Source: Endotrypanum monterogeii (lineage: Eukaryota; Euglenozoa; Kinetoplastea; Trypanosomatida; Trypanosomatidae). Taken from it: DNA of 64,000 nucleotides. The notes below the pieces were generated by a model. It ran no database searches, was not told the origin of the DNA, and worked only from the letters and a program-made list of their open reading frames with translations. Location of the stretch: contig CM007333.1 of the NCBI GenBank assembly GCA_000333855.2, forward strand, positions 14,701-78,700. Reading direction: 5' to 3'. Below are positions 28,790 through 37,028 of the stretch, piece after piece. The first letter of the stretch is position 1, and every line of letters starts with the position of its first letter. A program made the translations under genes and the position numbers.

Positions 28790-30301
28790 TTACCGAGACT
28801 CTGCAGCCGTTTTCTTTTGCTTTTGTTGCTGAAGGACGTGCTGGTAATACTCGTACTTGGAGGAGCTGCTATCCCTCTTCAGCACATCCATGACGGGGCC
28901 CATACACATCTCGAAATGGCGGCGGTTGAGCTTCGCTGTGATTACATCGGTGACGGCCACAACGTCTGCAACGGTGCGATGGTTGTTAAGAAACTCCAGC
29001 TCCCCAATGTGGTCGCCTTGGTGGAACTCACATACCTTCGTCTCCCTCCCATCCTCGTCCCGACCGATCACCTCCACCGAGCCATCGATGATGATGTACA
29101 GCCACTCGCCATCCTCACCGTAGTGAATGATGTAGTCGCCGGCGGAGAACTCGTCGCTCGTGAGGGCGTCTGCAACCTGCATGCGCTCATACGAGTCGAG
29201 GCTCTGCAAGAAAGGAACCTTTGCAAGGAGCTCCACGTATGTCTCACGGCGACGGATACAAGATCCCATGACGAGGTTGCGGTAGGTGTCGCGGTCGAGG
29301 ACCCATGCGACCAGCGTATCTGTGGACACCTTCACCGTTGCTACGGCAGGCGTGTCGTACAGCAGCTCCAGCTCACCCACTGCTGTGCCCTCCGTCTTGA
29401 CAAATACCTTTTGACCTTCTTTTATGATATCCGCATGACCGCTTTGAATAACGTAAAGTTTGTCGCAGTGAGCCTGGCCAAACTCGATGATGCACTCGTC
29501 CTTCACGAACTCCTCCCGGTACATTGCCGCTGCCACTGTGAGGATGTCCTTGGTGCCGAGGAAGCCAAAAAGTACGTTGTGGCTCAACAGTTCGCAAATC
29601 ATCTCCGTGTCCTCGGGAGATTTCTCATGCACCGGTGCAACATAGTTCTTGGCTGCCTCAGGATCGATGCCTTCAACGCGCACCGTCTGACGTCGCGCGC
29701 GGCCGGCGCCGAGTGACGTCAGGTCAGCTGTGGTTTGGGTCGGCACCCACCTCACGTTCTCGCCAAAGGCAACTTCCCGCGGATCATCCACCTCCTGTTC
29801 GGCATCCCAGAGGTTTCGGGTGTTCTCCTCGCACTGCTTTGCGATTTTATTGCGCAATTCAAAATCGATGCGGGTGTCGTTCACCTCGATGCGACACATG
29901 CGACGGTTCACCTGCGCCAGGGACAGGAGTTTGCGCCCGGCGTAGTTGGAGATAGGGTTGTTGCTGAGATTGAGTGAATTGGCAGTGGGATGCACCTTGA
30001 ACACATCCACGATGCGGTCAATCACTGTGTTGCCCTTGATCGACTCCTCGTTGAGGTCTGAGTTGTACAGCTTCTGGTCCACTGCTTTGAGGAAGCGAAA
30101 GCATCTCAAATGCTCAATGACGCAGAGCACCGCCAGTACGCCACGATTGCCGACATAATTGTTGCTGAGATCGATCTCGAGGATGCTGTCAAACGTATCA
30201 TGGCCTTGAAAAAACTCCACCAGCGTTGGATTCGGTGTCTTGACCCCTTCCTGCTTGCACGCCTGGAGGAAGACGGCAACGGGGGTATCTTCCACGGACA
30301 T
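28790..30301 (-). CDS. PKAR: Protein kinase A regulatory subunit, kinetoplastid type
   Basis: 503 aa from the ATG at 30301 (MSVEDTPVAVFLQ). The N-terminal part (about 20-170) is leucine-rich-repeat-like (ILEIDLSNNYVGNRG, NSLNLSNNPISNYAG) instead of the dimerisation/docking helix of animal R subunits. A kinase-inhibitor site RRQT lies at 203-206. Two cyclic-nucleotide-binding domains follow: domain A with GELELLYDTPAVATV (309-323) and domain B with GELEFLNNHRTVADV (433-447). The Arg that holds the cAMP phosphate in both pockets of animal R subunits is replaced (Ala319 and Thr443). This fits published work that trypanosomatid PKA is cAMP-independent and responds to purine nucleosides. The frame continues upstream to 30925, but that part is CA-repeat translation and a strong splice acceptor lies 5 nt before this ATG. 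Confidence 0.93.
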   Translation of the reverse strand: MSVEDTPVAVFLQACKQEGVKTPNPTLVEFFQGHDTFDSILEIDLSNNYVGNRGVLAVLCVIEHLRCFRFLKAVDQKLYNSDLNEESIKGNTVIDRIVDVFKVHPTANSLNLSNNPISNYAGRKLLSLAQVNRRMCRIEVNDTRIDFELRNKIAKQCEENTRNLWDAEQEVDDPREVAFGENVRWVPTQTTADLTSLGAGRARRQTVRVEGIDPEAAKNYVAPVHEKSPEDTEMICELLSHNVLFGFLGTKDILTVAAAMYREEFVKDECIIEFGQAHCDKLYVIQSGHADIIKEGQKVFVKTEGTAVGELELLYDTPAVATVKVSTDTLVAWVLDRDTYRNLVMGSCIRRRETYVELLAKVPFLQSLDSYERMQVADALTSDEFSAGDYIIHYGEDGEWLYIIIDGSVEVIGRDEDGRETKVCEFHQGDHIGELEFLNNHRTVADVVAVTDVITAKLNRRHFEMCMGPVMDVLKRDSSSSKYEYYQHVLQQQKQKKTAAESR

Positions 30302-30306
30302 GGTGT

Positions 30307-30330
30307 CTGTAGAGGGGGGGAAAAAAAAGT
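30307..30330 (-). promoter_or_regulatory. Spliced-leader acceptor 5 nt before the PKA-R start
   Basis: The coding strand reads TTTTTTTTCCCCCCCTCTACAG with AG at 30308-30307, then ACACC and the ATG at 30301. It is the cleanest acceptor in the window and fixes the start of this gene. Confidence 0.75.
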
Positions 30331-30558
30331 GATGATAAGAGTTGTGTGAGTGCTGTCTGGGGAGGGACGAGGGCGCGGGGATGTATATGTATATATTAAT
30401 AGCAATGATAATATAGGTATGAAAGAGAGGGCAAGTATATACGTTTACAATTATGTGCGCATGTATGCACGCACGCACGAAGGTATACAGTACGACCCTA
30501 ATTAGGTACGCACAGAAGAAGGTGTGTAGCAGAGAACCTTTTTCAACTCCAAGTAGAC

Positions 30559-30560
<2 letters not shown>

Positions 30561-30597
<37 letters not shown>

Positions 30598-30608
30598 CAC
30601 ACACACAC
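30561..30608. repeat. CA dinucleotide microsatellite
   Basis: About 48 bases of CA with one interruption, upstream of the PKA-R gene. Confidence 0.9.
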
Positions 30609-31195
30609 GGAAAGGAGCACAGGAGTGAGCGCGGTACGGTGGAGGGGGAGAGGGAAAGCAAAGGAGGACACTGACGGCAATGTAAAATGAGCACACGTCC
30701 ATGAAAATGCAGTTGAGAGATCAGAATGGGGGGGAGGGATGTTAACGAGAGAGTGACATACCCACAAGAAGAAATCAAAACAGAGAATGAGGAGAGGGAG
30801 TGAGCAGGAAGAATCCTGCCTGCCAAACGCACACAGCTGGTGATAGCTCTGTACTGGTGAGGGTCGAGAAAAGCTCGATGGTTATGCTTTGTAGTGAAGA
30901 TACCTTCATCGAATCGCCATAGCAAAGCATGACGTAAGCAGTGGGAGAAAAATAAGTGACAACATCACACACAAAACTCTGCGAAGTGACACAGGCGAAT
31001 CCCGAAGTGGTCTACGCGTGCTTTGCCACGGATCACTCGATACATACCCCGCCCCTTCATACAGAACTCACTTCCCAAACTGTTTTGAGTTACCCTTTCC
31101 TTGATCGCCCGCTCGTCAGCCGCCGCCACCACCACCCCACCCCCGCACACTGTCCACTTCACCCTCACCCGACCACAGCCGTAGGTATCGTCCCT

Positions 31196-33076
31196 TCAGT
31201 AGTGAAAGTGGGGCGTGTCGTACGCGTAGAGACCCCGCTGCCTGTCCTGCACAAGAAAGCGCTTGTCGAAGACACCGTATGGGTGCCGAGATGACGATGA
31301 CCTCCGCCTAGCCGCTGCCTCCACAAGCGCAGCCTCCAAAAGCAATGTTGCCGTGAAGCGCGCGCCTGATGTGGAGCCGAGAGTATCGCGAGAGCTGCCC
31401 TCCGGGGAAGATGAAGACACCTTGCGGTTGCTGTTGGTGCTGCTCAACTGCAAATCGTTCGGTGAACTAGTGAGGCTCGTGTATTGTCGACGGGGCCTTC
31501 TTCTAGAGGAGGTCGCTGGTGCGTTGCTGCCGTCATGGTTGTCGTCACGCGTCGTCGCCAACGTGGTGGTGGTGACGGGCTGATAGAAGGTCAGTCCACT
31601 ATGCAGGAGCAGCATTTCCAGGTCGTCTGTGTGGATGGGTATGTCGAACAGCGCACGGAGCTCTGCCAGGGTAAATCGCAGCTCAGGCTGCGGCGTCCGT
31701 GACGCATGCCGGTGTGGCGGCGAAACCTCAGCCACGGCCCGCAGCAGGGCTCGTCGCCAATACGACAGCAGCAACGACTGCCCGTGGGGTGAGAAGGGCC
31801 GACTGACGGCCCCACCAGACTTCCCACAAAAAGCACAGCCACACAAACGCTGCCGCTGCTGCGTCATCCAGTACGCCAAGTCCAGCAGAAATGTGGCCAC
31901 GCGCATCCGCTGAAACATGGGAAGCGTCACAATGCACGAGAGCGTGTGATCGGGGTGATGCTTCAGTCTGCTAAAATAGCCCATCACCACGTCACCGTCC
32001 CAGTCCTCCGCATCGAAGTCTCTCGCAATCAGCCGGAACTCATCGGTCGACAGGGACACGGGTACTGCAACACCACCCTCCCCGTCGGAGGCGCAGGTCG
32101 GCAACGCGGCTGGTATGTGCGGTAGCGAGGCGCGCGGCAACGTCACCACCACGTACTCGTACAAGTCGACGTCGTTTGAGAGCAGTTTACTCTCGATGAG
32201 AAATTTGCCGAGGAGGGAGAGGCACCGACAGTAGTGGAGGTGAGAAGCGCCATCCACGAGGAACGCCTTGTAGCCGGTGACAACATCGTGGTAGATCAGT
32301 CGGCCAGGCGGGGCGCGAAGGCAACAATACTGACCAGCGAGATGTACGTAATACTGCTCCCGCGTGAAGAAGAGCGAGAGACAACGGTGACATACGTACA
32401 CAGAGTGACAGACATCATCTTCGGGAAGGGCCAAATACTGCAAGGCGCCGAGCGGAGCCGGGAACCACGGCTGGAAGGCGTAGCAGAGGTACACCACCTC
32501 GCACATGGCGGTATCACGCTCCATAGCTGCCACCCACTCCTCAGCTACTCCGCAGCGCCCTACAGACGGCAGCGCAGCAGAGGGTGCTGACGTCACCCCC
32601 TCGCCATCACTCAATATTGGAGCCGCCACAGACGGGGTAGCAGAGAAGGAGTGAGCGGGGGTAACAGCAGTAGTGTCCTCTGTGGAAGGAGGGTGCGCAG
32701 ACAGTGGTGAGAGAGTCGAGGCCTCATACCAGCCATCGTAGCGGTAGTGGTAACCATCGCTAGAGACAAACCCACCGCCAGTAGCGCGCAGCTCGTTGCG
32801 GCTATGCATGGTACCGCATCCAACAGAGCCGAGTGAGGCCCCGCACCACGATGGTGCCGCTGCTTTGCGCCGCTGTCTCGCCAGCTCCGCACTCCACTCC
32901 ACGTGCGTGCAGTGAATATAGTAAAAACGCCTCCAGGGCTCCTCTGCGTGGGGACGCACCCCCACCACCACCCCTGTCACAGAAACTCCACCGCGGTGAA
33001 CCTCATCTGAGGTTTGAGCCCCATGCATAGACATGCAATCAGTGAGACGTAAACGACATCGCTGGCCAACCTCCAT
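31196..33076 (-). CDS. Divergent MYST-family acetyltransferase-like protein
   Basis: 626 aa from the ATG at 33076 (MEVGQRCRLRLTD). Family blocks run in MYST order. A Tudor-knot-like segment lies at about 50-66 (FYYIHCTHVEWSAELAR). Then YAFQPWFPAP corresponds to the W-Y-F-S-P-Y-P block. A C2HC zinc finger has C229, C232, H245 and C251, followed by RAPPGRLIYH. Next come YCRCLSLLGKFLIESKLL, VVMGYFSRLKHHPDHTL and SCIVTLPMFQR with the catalytic-type Cys at 381. Active MYST enzymes acetylate histone or other lysines in the nucleus. Here the acetyl-CoA loop Q-R-x-G-x-G is QRMRVA (389-394), and the Ser at 425 sits where the family has its catalytic Glu (PE-K/R-P-L-S becomes VSRPFS). Low-complexity insertions interrupt the domain (about 100-205, and after 500). 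It could be a pseudo-enzyme or a strongly diverged HAT. A splice acceptor lies 26 nt upstream. Confidence 0.78.
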   Translation of the reverse strand: MEVGQRCRLRLTDCMSMHGAQTSDEVHRGGVSVTGVVVGVRPHAEEPWRRFYYIHCTHVEWSAELARQRRKAAAPSWCGASLGSVGCGTMHSRNELRATGGGFVSSDGYHYRYDGWYEASTLSPLSAHPPSTEDTTAVTPAHSFSATPSVAAPILSDGEGVTSAPSAALPSVGRCGVAEEWVAAMERDTAMCEVVYLCYAFQPWFPAPLGALQYLALPEDDVCHSVYVCHRCLSLFFTREQYYVHLAGQYCCLRAPPGRLIYHDVVTGYKAFLVDGASHLHYCRCLSLLGKFLIESKLLSNDVDLYEYVVVTLPRASLPHIPAALPTCASDGEGGVAVPVSLSTDEFRLIARDFDAEDWDGDVVMGYFSRLKHHPDHTLSCIVTLPMFQRMRVATFLLDLAYWMTQQRQRLCGCAFCGKSGGAVSRPFSPHGQSLLLSYWRRALLRAVAEVSPPHRHASRTPQPELRFTLAELRALFDIPIHTDDLEMLLLHSGLTFYQPVTTTTLATTRDDNHDGSNAPATSSRRRPRRQYTSLTSSPNDLQLSSTNSNRKVSSSSPEGSSRDTLGSTSGARFTATLLLEAALVEAAARRRSSSSRHPYGVFDKRFLVQDRQRGLYAYDTPHFHY

Positions 33077-33102
33077 CGTGGAGACCCTTGACCTCAAACA
33101 TG

Positions 33103-33125
33103 CTGGCAAGGGAATGCAGCAGGGG
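33103..33125 (-). promoter_or_regulatory. Spliced-leader acceptor for the MYST-like gene
   Basis: The coding strand has pyrimidine-rich sequence (TTCACCCCTGCTGCATTCCC) then TTGCCAG with AG at 33104-33103, 26 nt before the ATG at 33076. Further T/C tracts lie upstream. Confidence 0.55.
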
Positions 33126-33535
33126 TGAACCCACACACAAGGGAAAAGAGGTTGTTTGAAAAAAAAGGGGGGGGAGAGGGAGAGGGAGAGGGAGCCGCGG
33201 TTAGCAGACAGATACAAAGGAGGACACGCACATACACACACACACACAGAGAGAGGGTGTACGATAAGGAAACAGAAACGGGAGGCGGTGCACTCTCGTC
33301 AAGTCCCCGGGCGTACCTCAGCGTGGTGAGCTAACACACACAACCATATCCCACCCATACGGGCACGATCAACATCGCCTGGGTTACACGACGACGGGGC
33401 TTCCTTCATGCACAACATTCTTTCTATCTTTCTTCACCTGCTCGACGGGAAGGAAAAGGCAGGAGAGAGGGAAAAGGGGAAAAAAAGAAACGCAGACGTG
33501 GGCGCCATGTTAGCAGTTCTGCATTCCTCTGTACC

Positions 33536-33567
33536 CCCCTCCCTCCCTCCCTCCCTCCCTCCCTCTC
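33536..33567. repeat. (CCCT)n tetranucleotide repeat
   Basis: About seven CCCT units on the plus strand; the coding strand reads GGGA, so it is not a splice polypyrimidine tract for the minus-strand genes. Confidence 0.85.
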
Positions 33568-33827
33568 CTCCCAACACTACTGAAGTAATAATGGTGGTGT
33601 TGGGAGAAATTCGGGATAAGAACACCAGCTCGTGAATAATAATAATAAACACATCCTCCAGCGAATGGGTCAGCATCGCTGTCAGAGAAACAAAATGTGA
33701 TGGAAATGCCAGAGGTATTCGAATTTATGGATCGTGTCCATCAACTGACATGTAACTCACCCTCCAGCGCACCATCTCTATTCACCGATTGAGATAATGA
33801 GGGACTGGGGGTAGAGGGGTAAGTGGT

Positions 33828-35018
33828 TTATGACAGGTGGCGTTGCCACTGCTCCACCTCCTGAGCTGAGCAGATGTAGTCATGCGAAGGTAGTGTTTCC
33901 AAATCCGTCTGACTGAAGATGGCGCTACACCGTTCAAAAAACGCGCAGGCCCGCTTTGTGTGACCCAACTCTGCGGCCAGAACCCCCTGGTGAGCCAGCG
34001 TCCGGACGAGGAGTGGGTGCGTGGGACCCAGGTGTTGGCGTCGCGTTAGCGCCACCGTGTCCAACAGCTTCAGCGCGTCGAGAGAGCGCCCCTCCAACAG
34101 TCGGTAAACATGTGCCACATGCTCCATCGTCAACGCCAGTCTCAGCTCCTCAGCTCCTCGACTGTCCGCCTCACGTTGAGTGCCGTGGTCGGCGCGAAGC
34201 CTCAACGAGTGAAGATGCACGCGAATCGCCATGGATCGCTGCCATGTCTCCAGTGCAGCTATGTAGTCTGCTGCTTCGTAATGGCAGACGCCGAGTGTAT
34301 GGAGGACGTCAGCGAGAAGTCTGCGAGGAGGCCCGAGCGTGTGTGCAAGGCGATTCTGCGCCTCCAGCAGGAGGGCCATCACGCGAGAACGCACTGCATC
34401 TGCCGCACTGGCAGAAGTTAAAGGATTAGGTGATGACGATGACAAATGTGTGACACACGCATCTGTACAGCAGTTGTCTACGAGCGGTGCCACCCACGAT
34501 GCACGACCCCCGTGCCTGAGGGATAAAAATAGGGTACGCCGATGCTGTTCAAGAAGAAGCACAGCGCGGTTGTATGCGACACCTGCCAGGCCTTCGTCTA
34601 GTTCACTACAACGCGCCCCCTCCACTTCTCCCGAGGTGCTAGCTGGAGATACCTTCGTGCATGTGCCAACCAGGCGCTCCCTCCAATAGCTATCGCAGGT
34701 CATAAGCAGCCTTTCCGCCTCGTCGTAATCCTCAACGGCTACGTAGATGCTCGACAGAAGCAACAGAATATTTCCAAAGAGTTGGTAACACAGATAACTT
34801 TGAGACTGCGATCCCTCACAGCCAATAGAAACACTATCAGGTTTTTTCTCGAGCTCGACGTCGCCATGTAGATGGTCGTCGCTGGGGACACAGCTGTTTG
34901 CACAGGGTGATAGTGAAAGCAGTCCCTCCTCAGCCGCTTCTCGGGCGTGGTGGAGGTCACCCTGACAGTAGAGACGCGTGGCATCCGCGTAGAGCGCCGT
35001 GGCCAAAGCAAACCGCAT
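33828..35018 (-). CDS. TPR-repeat protein, 396 aa
   Basis: Tetratricopeptide-type protein of unknown function. TPR-like helix pairs are visible at the N-terminus (ALYADATRLYCQGDLHHARE, then ILLLLSSIYVAVEDYDEAER) and in the C-terminal half (LGVCHYEAADYIAALETWQR, HVYRLLEGRSLDALKLLD, LAHQGVLAAELGHTKRACAF). The segment RRQHLGPTHPLLVRTLAHQG is typical of kinesin-light-chain-like TPRs. Ser-rich linkers separate the blocks. No catalytic domain, signal peptide or membrane segment is visible. Such proteins usually act as scaffolds, but the partner cannot be guessed. The start is the ATG at 35018. Confidence 0.75.
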   Translation of the reverse strand: MRFALATALYADATRLYCQGDLHHAREAAEEGLLSLSPCANSCVPSDDHLHGDVELEKKPDSVSIGCEGSQSQSYLCYQLFGNILLLLSSIYVAVEDYDEAERLLMTCDSYWRERLVGTCTKVSPASTSGEVEGARCSELDEGLAGVAYNRAVLLLEQHRRTLFLSLRHGGRASWVAPLVDNCCTDACVTHLSSSSPNPLTSASAADAVRSRVMALLLEAQNRLAHTLGPPRRLLADVLHTLGVCHYEAADYIAALETWQRSMAIRVHLHSLRLRADHGTQREADSRGAEELRLALTMEHVAHVYRLLEGRSLDALKLLDTVALTRRQHLGPTHPLLVRTLAHQGVLAAELGHTKRACAFFERCSAIFSQTDLETLPSHDYICSAQEVEQWQRHLS

Positions 35019-35500
35019 CTTCTAGAAATCGCTGATTTTTTTTTCCAAGTAGAGCGCCAATACCTCGTGCGTGTGTGTACACGAAATCTATATGGTTGCA
35101 ACAGGAGCAGGGCTGACAAATGGGGCGCAAGAAACATGGGAAGGAAGAGGCAGTACTTGAGGCTAATAAATGCGAGCATTCTGGAACTGTCCCCTGCCAC
35201 AACCATGCACACACACACGCGCGCGCATTTATAGATGTGAAGAAAAACAGCTGTATTTGTATTGAAGTACCGCAGCGATGGGAAGAGGGAAGCTGGCAGG
35301 TAATCATGGGAGAGTCCTACCTCTTCTCCTCTTCCCTTCAGTGTCAGGGAAGGGGGGGGAGGAGGCATTCGCCGTCCTGAAGTTCTGCATTTGGATTCTT
35401 GTTTGTATGCAAAGGAAGGATGGTAAAACAGACAGACAGACACATCTGAGCACAACAAAAACATTTGTGCAGAGGCACCGCTGTAAATAAAGTGGAGACA

Positions 35501-35501
<1 letters not shown>

Positions 35502-35535
<34 letters not shown>

Positions 35536-35555
35536 CTTTGTGTGTGTGTGTGTGT
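35502..35555. repeat. CA run followed by GT run (inverted dinucleotide repeat)
   Basis: A CA run of about 32 bases, a short CTCCTTT spacer, then a GT run of about 16 bases. The two runs are complementary and could fold into a hairpin in DNA or RNA. Confidence 0.85.
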
Positions 35556-35643
35556 TTGGCTGTGTGTGAGGGAGGGAGGGGGGGTGAAGGTTGTTTAATG
35601 CCTCCATGTATATACGTATATGTAAATAAATATATATATATAT

Positions 35644-36111
35644 NNNNNNNNNNNNNNNNNNNNNNNNNNNNNNNNNNNNNNNNNNNNNNNNNNNNNNNNN
35701 NNNNNNNNNNNNNNNNNNNNNNNNNNNNNNNNNNNNNNNNNNNNNNNNNNNNNNNNNNNNNNNNNNNNNNNNNNNNNNNNNNNNNNNNNNNNNNNNNNNN
35801 NNNNNNNNNNNNNNNNNNNNNNNNNNNNNNNNNNNNNNNNNNNNNNNNNNNNNNNNNNNNNNNNNNNNNNNNNNNNNNNNNNNNNNNNNNNNNNNNNNNN
35901 NNNNNNNNNNNNNNNNNNNNNNNNNNNNNNNNNNNNNNNNNNNNNNNNNNNNNNNNNNNNNNNNNNNNNNNNNNNNNNNNNNNNNNNNNNNNNNNNNNNN
36001 NNNNNNNNNNNNNNNNNNNNNNNNNNNNNNNNNNNNNNNNNNNNNNNNNNNNNNNNNNNNNNNNNNNNNNNNNNNNNNNNNNNNNNNNNNNNNNNNNNNN
36101 NNNNNNNNNNN
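35644..36111. other. Assembly gap (468 N)
   Basis: A run of N bounded by AT-dinucleotide repeats on both sides (about 35628-35643 and 36112-36153). Confidence 0.98.

Positions 36112-36153
<42 letters not shown>
36112..36153. repeat. AT microsatellite at gap edge
   Basis: About 40 bases of alternating AT directly right of the gap; a matching AT run ends at the left edge. Confidence 0.9.
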
Positions 36154-36156
<3 letters not shown>

Positions 36157-36988
36157 TTCCCAAACGAGTGGAAAGAAGGAGCAAAACAAAACATAGAGTC
36201 GTGATAGGTATTTTTTTTTAGAACGATCGATCGTTGGGAAAACAAAAATCGCAGACGAACCGGGAGTGACGATGTGTGCGCACACTGGTGTCGAGAGGGG
36301 GGGAGGGAGGGGGGGGTGGGGGACAGACAGAACAACATCGACGGTACGTTCATCTCACATGGTGGGTGACGATCGGTGCCGATAACACCCCGACACGAAA
36401 ATAGTAATACAACATCACGCTTGCAGAAAAATAGAATAATAAAAAAAGAGATCGATCTATACATAAATATATAAATATATAAATATATATAGGTAACACG
36501 AGAAACGGTTTACACTTCATGGAAAGAGGAGAGAAAGGTATTACAACAGACGCTTGCCCAGTATATTCGCAAATACATCACCACCAACACCTCCACTACA
36601 CGTCACCAACAGACCAAGCAAGTTGCTAACGGCGCGCAGGGAGAACAGGGGGGAAAGAAGATGTGAGTAACCCGACGCAGAATGGGGAGAAGAACAATAC
36701 CAACGAAACTCTGGGTAAAAAAAAAGTAGAAAAACTTGAAAAGACAAAAACACAAACACAAACACAAACACAAACACACAAGCACGACGACGACGACATG
36801 TCGTGGAGCGGTAAATTTTACACCCACTCACAAATGAGAAAGGGGGGATCACTGAAAAGGGAAAAGTAAAGAAACAAGAACAGTGACGGTGTACGGTACA
36901 CCTTACGCACGCGCGGATGGGAAAGCATGCACACGCACACACACACGCAGACACCTACTTCAATGAAGTCACCGCAGATAAAGCTCAG

Positions 36989-36990
<2 letters not shown>

Positions 36991-37025
<35 letters not shown>
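36991..37025. repeat. GT dinucleotide microsatellite
   Basis: Uninterrupted GT run. A shorter CA-rich stretch lies about 40 bases to its left. Confidence 0.9.

Positions 37026-37028
<3 letters not shown>

Larger units (their letters stand above)
30302..31195. other. Intergenic spacer with long CA repeat
   Basis: No gene seen. A CA microsatellite lies at 30561-30608, a TA/TG-rich tract at about 30380-30420 and a G-run near 30728-30736. Confidence 0.6.
33077..33827. other. Intergenic spacer, 0.75 kb
   Basis: No gene seen. GAGAGG repeats lie at about 33173-33196, a CA run at about 33235-33248 and a (CCCT)n run at about 33536-33567. Confidence 0.6.

Noticed and set aside
28817..29716. 299-codon plus-strand frame
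   Set aside because: Antisense shadow of the PKA-R nucleotide-binding domains.
30302..30925. 208-residue N-terminal extension of PKA-R
   Set aside because: It is translation of CA repeat and spacer; a strong acceptor lies 5 nt before the ATG at 30301.
33077..33247. 57-residue N-terminal extension of the MYST-like protein
   Set aside because: It translates CA and GAGAGG repeats, and the likely acceptor is at 33104-33103.
33536..33567. CCCT repeat as a splice polypyrimidine tract
   Set aside because: It is pyrimidine-rich only on the plus strand, whereas all genes are on the minus strand.
34739..36464. Long frames crossing the N gap
   Set aside because: They consist of unknown residues plus AT and CA repeat translation.
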